Origin: Corynebacterium sp. 13CS0277
GTDB taxonomy: Bacteria > Actinomycetota > Actinomycetes > Mycobacteriales > Mycobacteriaceae
Length of the DNA: 64,000 bases
Reading direction: 5' to 3'
Assembly: GCF_002994655.1 (NCBI RefSeq)
Contig: NZ_PPDL01000009.1
Coordinates: 62,001 to 126,000, forward strand
Shown here: positions 63,754 through 64,000 of the stretch, piece by piece
Numbering within the stretch: the first letter of the stretch is position 1
How the letters are laid out: each line of letters starts with the position of its first letter
Notes under the pieces: generated by a model
Databases searched by the model: none
What the model was told of the DNA's origin: nothing
What the model saw: the letters and a program-made list of their open reading frames with translations, nothing else
Position numbers and translations under genes: made by a program

Positions 63754-64000
63754 ATGGCACTCAACAAAGTCGTCAGCTCCCTCGACGAGGCGCTTGCCGG
63801 GCTTACTCCCGGCATGACGCTCACCGTCGGCGGCTTCGGCATCTGCGGCAACCCTTTCGTCCTCATCGAGGCGATCGCGGAGCGCAACATCGGCAACCTG
63901 ACGGTGTACTCGAACAACCCGGGCTCCCACCCGGAGCGCGGCGCGCTGGGCTTGGCTCAGCTGGTGGAACGCAAGCTGGTGAGCCGCTTCGGCGGCTCCC
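63754..64000 (+). CDS. CoA-transferase subunit A (ScoA/PcaI type), cut by window edge
   Basis: The first 82 residues of a 3-oxoacid (succinyl-CoA:3-ketoacid or 3-oxoadipate) CoA-transferase alpha subunit. NKVVSSLDEALAGLTPGMTLTVGGFGICGNPFVLIEAI and the NLTVYSNNPG segment are typical; GGFG is part of the CoA-binding loop. Subunit B is expected beyond the edge. Together with the divergent beta-oxidation genes it suggests breakdown of a keto- or dicarboxylic acid. ATG with GAGG ten bases upstream. Confidence 0.9.
   Translation, partial: MALNKVVSSLDEALAGLTPGMTLTVGGFGICGNPFVLIEAIAERNIGNLTVYSNNPGSHPERGALGLAQLVERKLVSRFGGS

Noticed and set aside
1..64000. CRISPR arrays, tRNA and rRNA genes, insertion sequences, prophage genes
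   Set aside because: Read for regularly spaced repeats, CCA-type tRNA ends, transposase motifs and phage structural genes; none found. The repeats seen are short and few.

Overview
The window is chromosomal DNA of a high-G+C actinomycete, most likely a Corynebacterium species. The main evidence is a spc-type ribosomal-protein cluster cut into pieces. rplN-rplX-rplE (near 31.7-30.5 kb) is separated by about 19 kb from rpsH-rplF-rplR-rpsE-rpmD-rplO (11.6-8.9 kb), which is separated by about 5 kb from secY-adk-map (3.8-0.7 kb). All of these lie on the minus strand, so the window runs backwards relative to ribosomal transcription. Splitting after rplE, with no rpsN there, is known from corynebacteria. 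GTG starts, ATGA gene overlaps and TANNNT-like -10 boxes also fit.

Layout. 1-4 kb: L,D-transpeptidase (cut by the window edge), map, adk, secY. 4-8.3 kb: an ABC transporter with an extra membrane protein, and two secreted lipocalin paralogues. 8.8-11.6 kb: ribosomal proteins L15, L30, S5, L18, L6, S8, with a hairpin terminator after rplO. 11.9-30.2 kb, all minus strand: a Cys-rich protein, a secreted PAP2 phosphatase, an alpha/beta hydrolase, a CPA2 antiporter, a sugar-type ABC importer, a MacA/MacB-type efflux system, then a compact group of one MFS transporter and two ATP-grasp proteins carrying three ligase domains (a candidate small-peptide biosynthesis and export locus), and a lipoprotein. 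30.4-31.7 kb: L5, L24, L14.

32-46.9 kb is an accessory region with poorly known genes: two paralogous polytopic membrane proteins, two paralogous lipoproteins, a coupled pair made of a HEPN-motif protein and a protein resembling a restriction specificity subunit, a DUF2892-like protein with a CsoR-type operator, a more AT-rich islet with a 31-codon ORF behind a structured leader, an orphan hypE, and an LtrA-family protein. 46.9-55.1 kb holds a complete potassium uptake system transcribed as small ORF-kdpF-kdpA-kdpB-kdpC-kdpD-kdpE, with two matching candidate KdpE boxes. 55.2-56.5 kb: a divergent HxlR regulator and NAD(P)-binding protein. 56.7-64 kb: a TetR regulator, a fadE-fadA-fadN-like beta-oxidation operon, and divergently the start of a CoA-transferase subunit A gene (cut by the edge).

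No rRNA, tRNA, CRISPR array, insertion sequence or prophage was recognised. Start sites were chosen by ribosome-binding sites, overlaps and known family N-termini. Functions of the unknown families are stated as inference.
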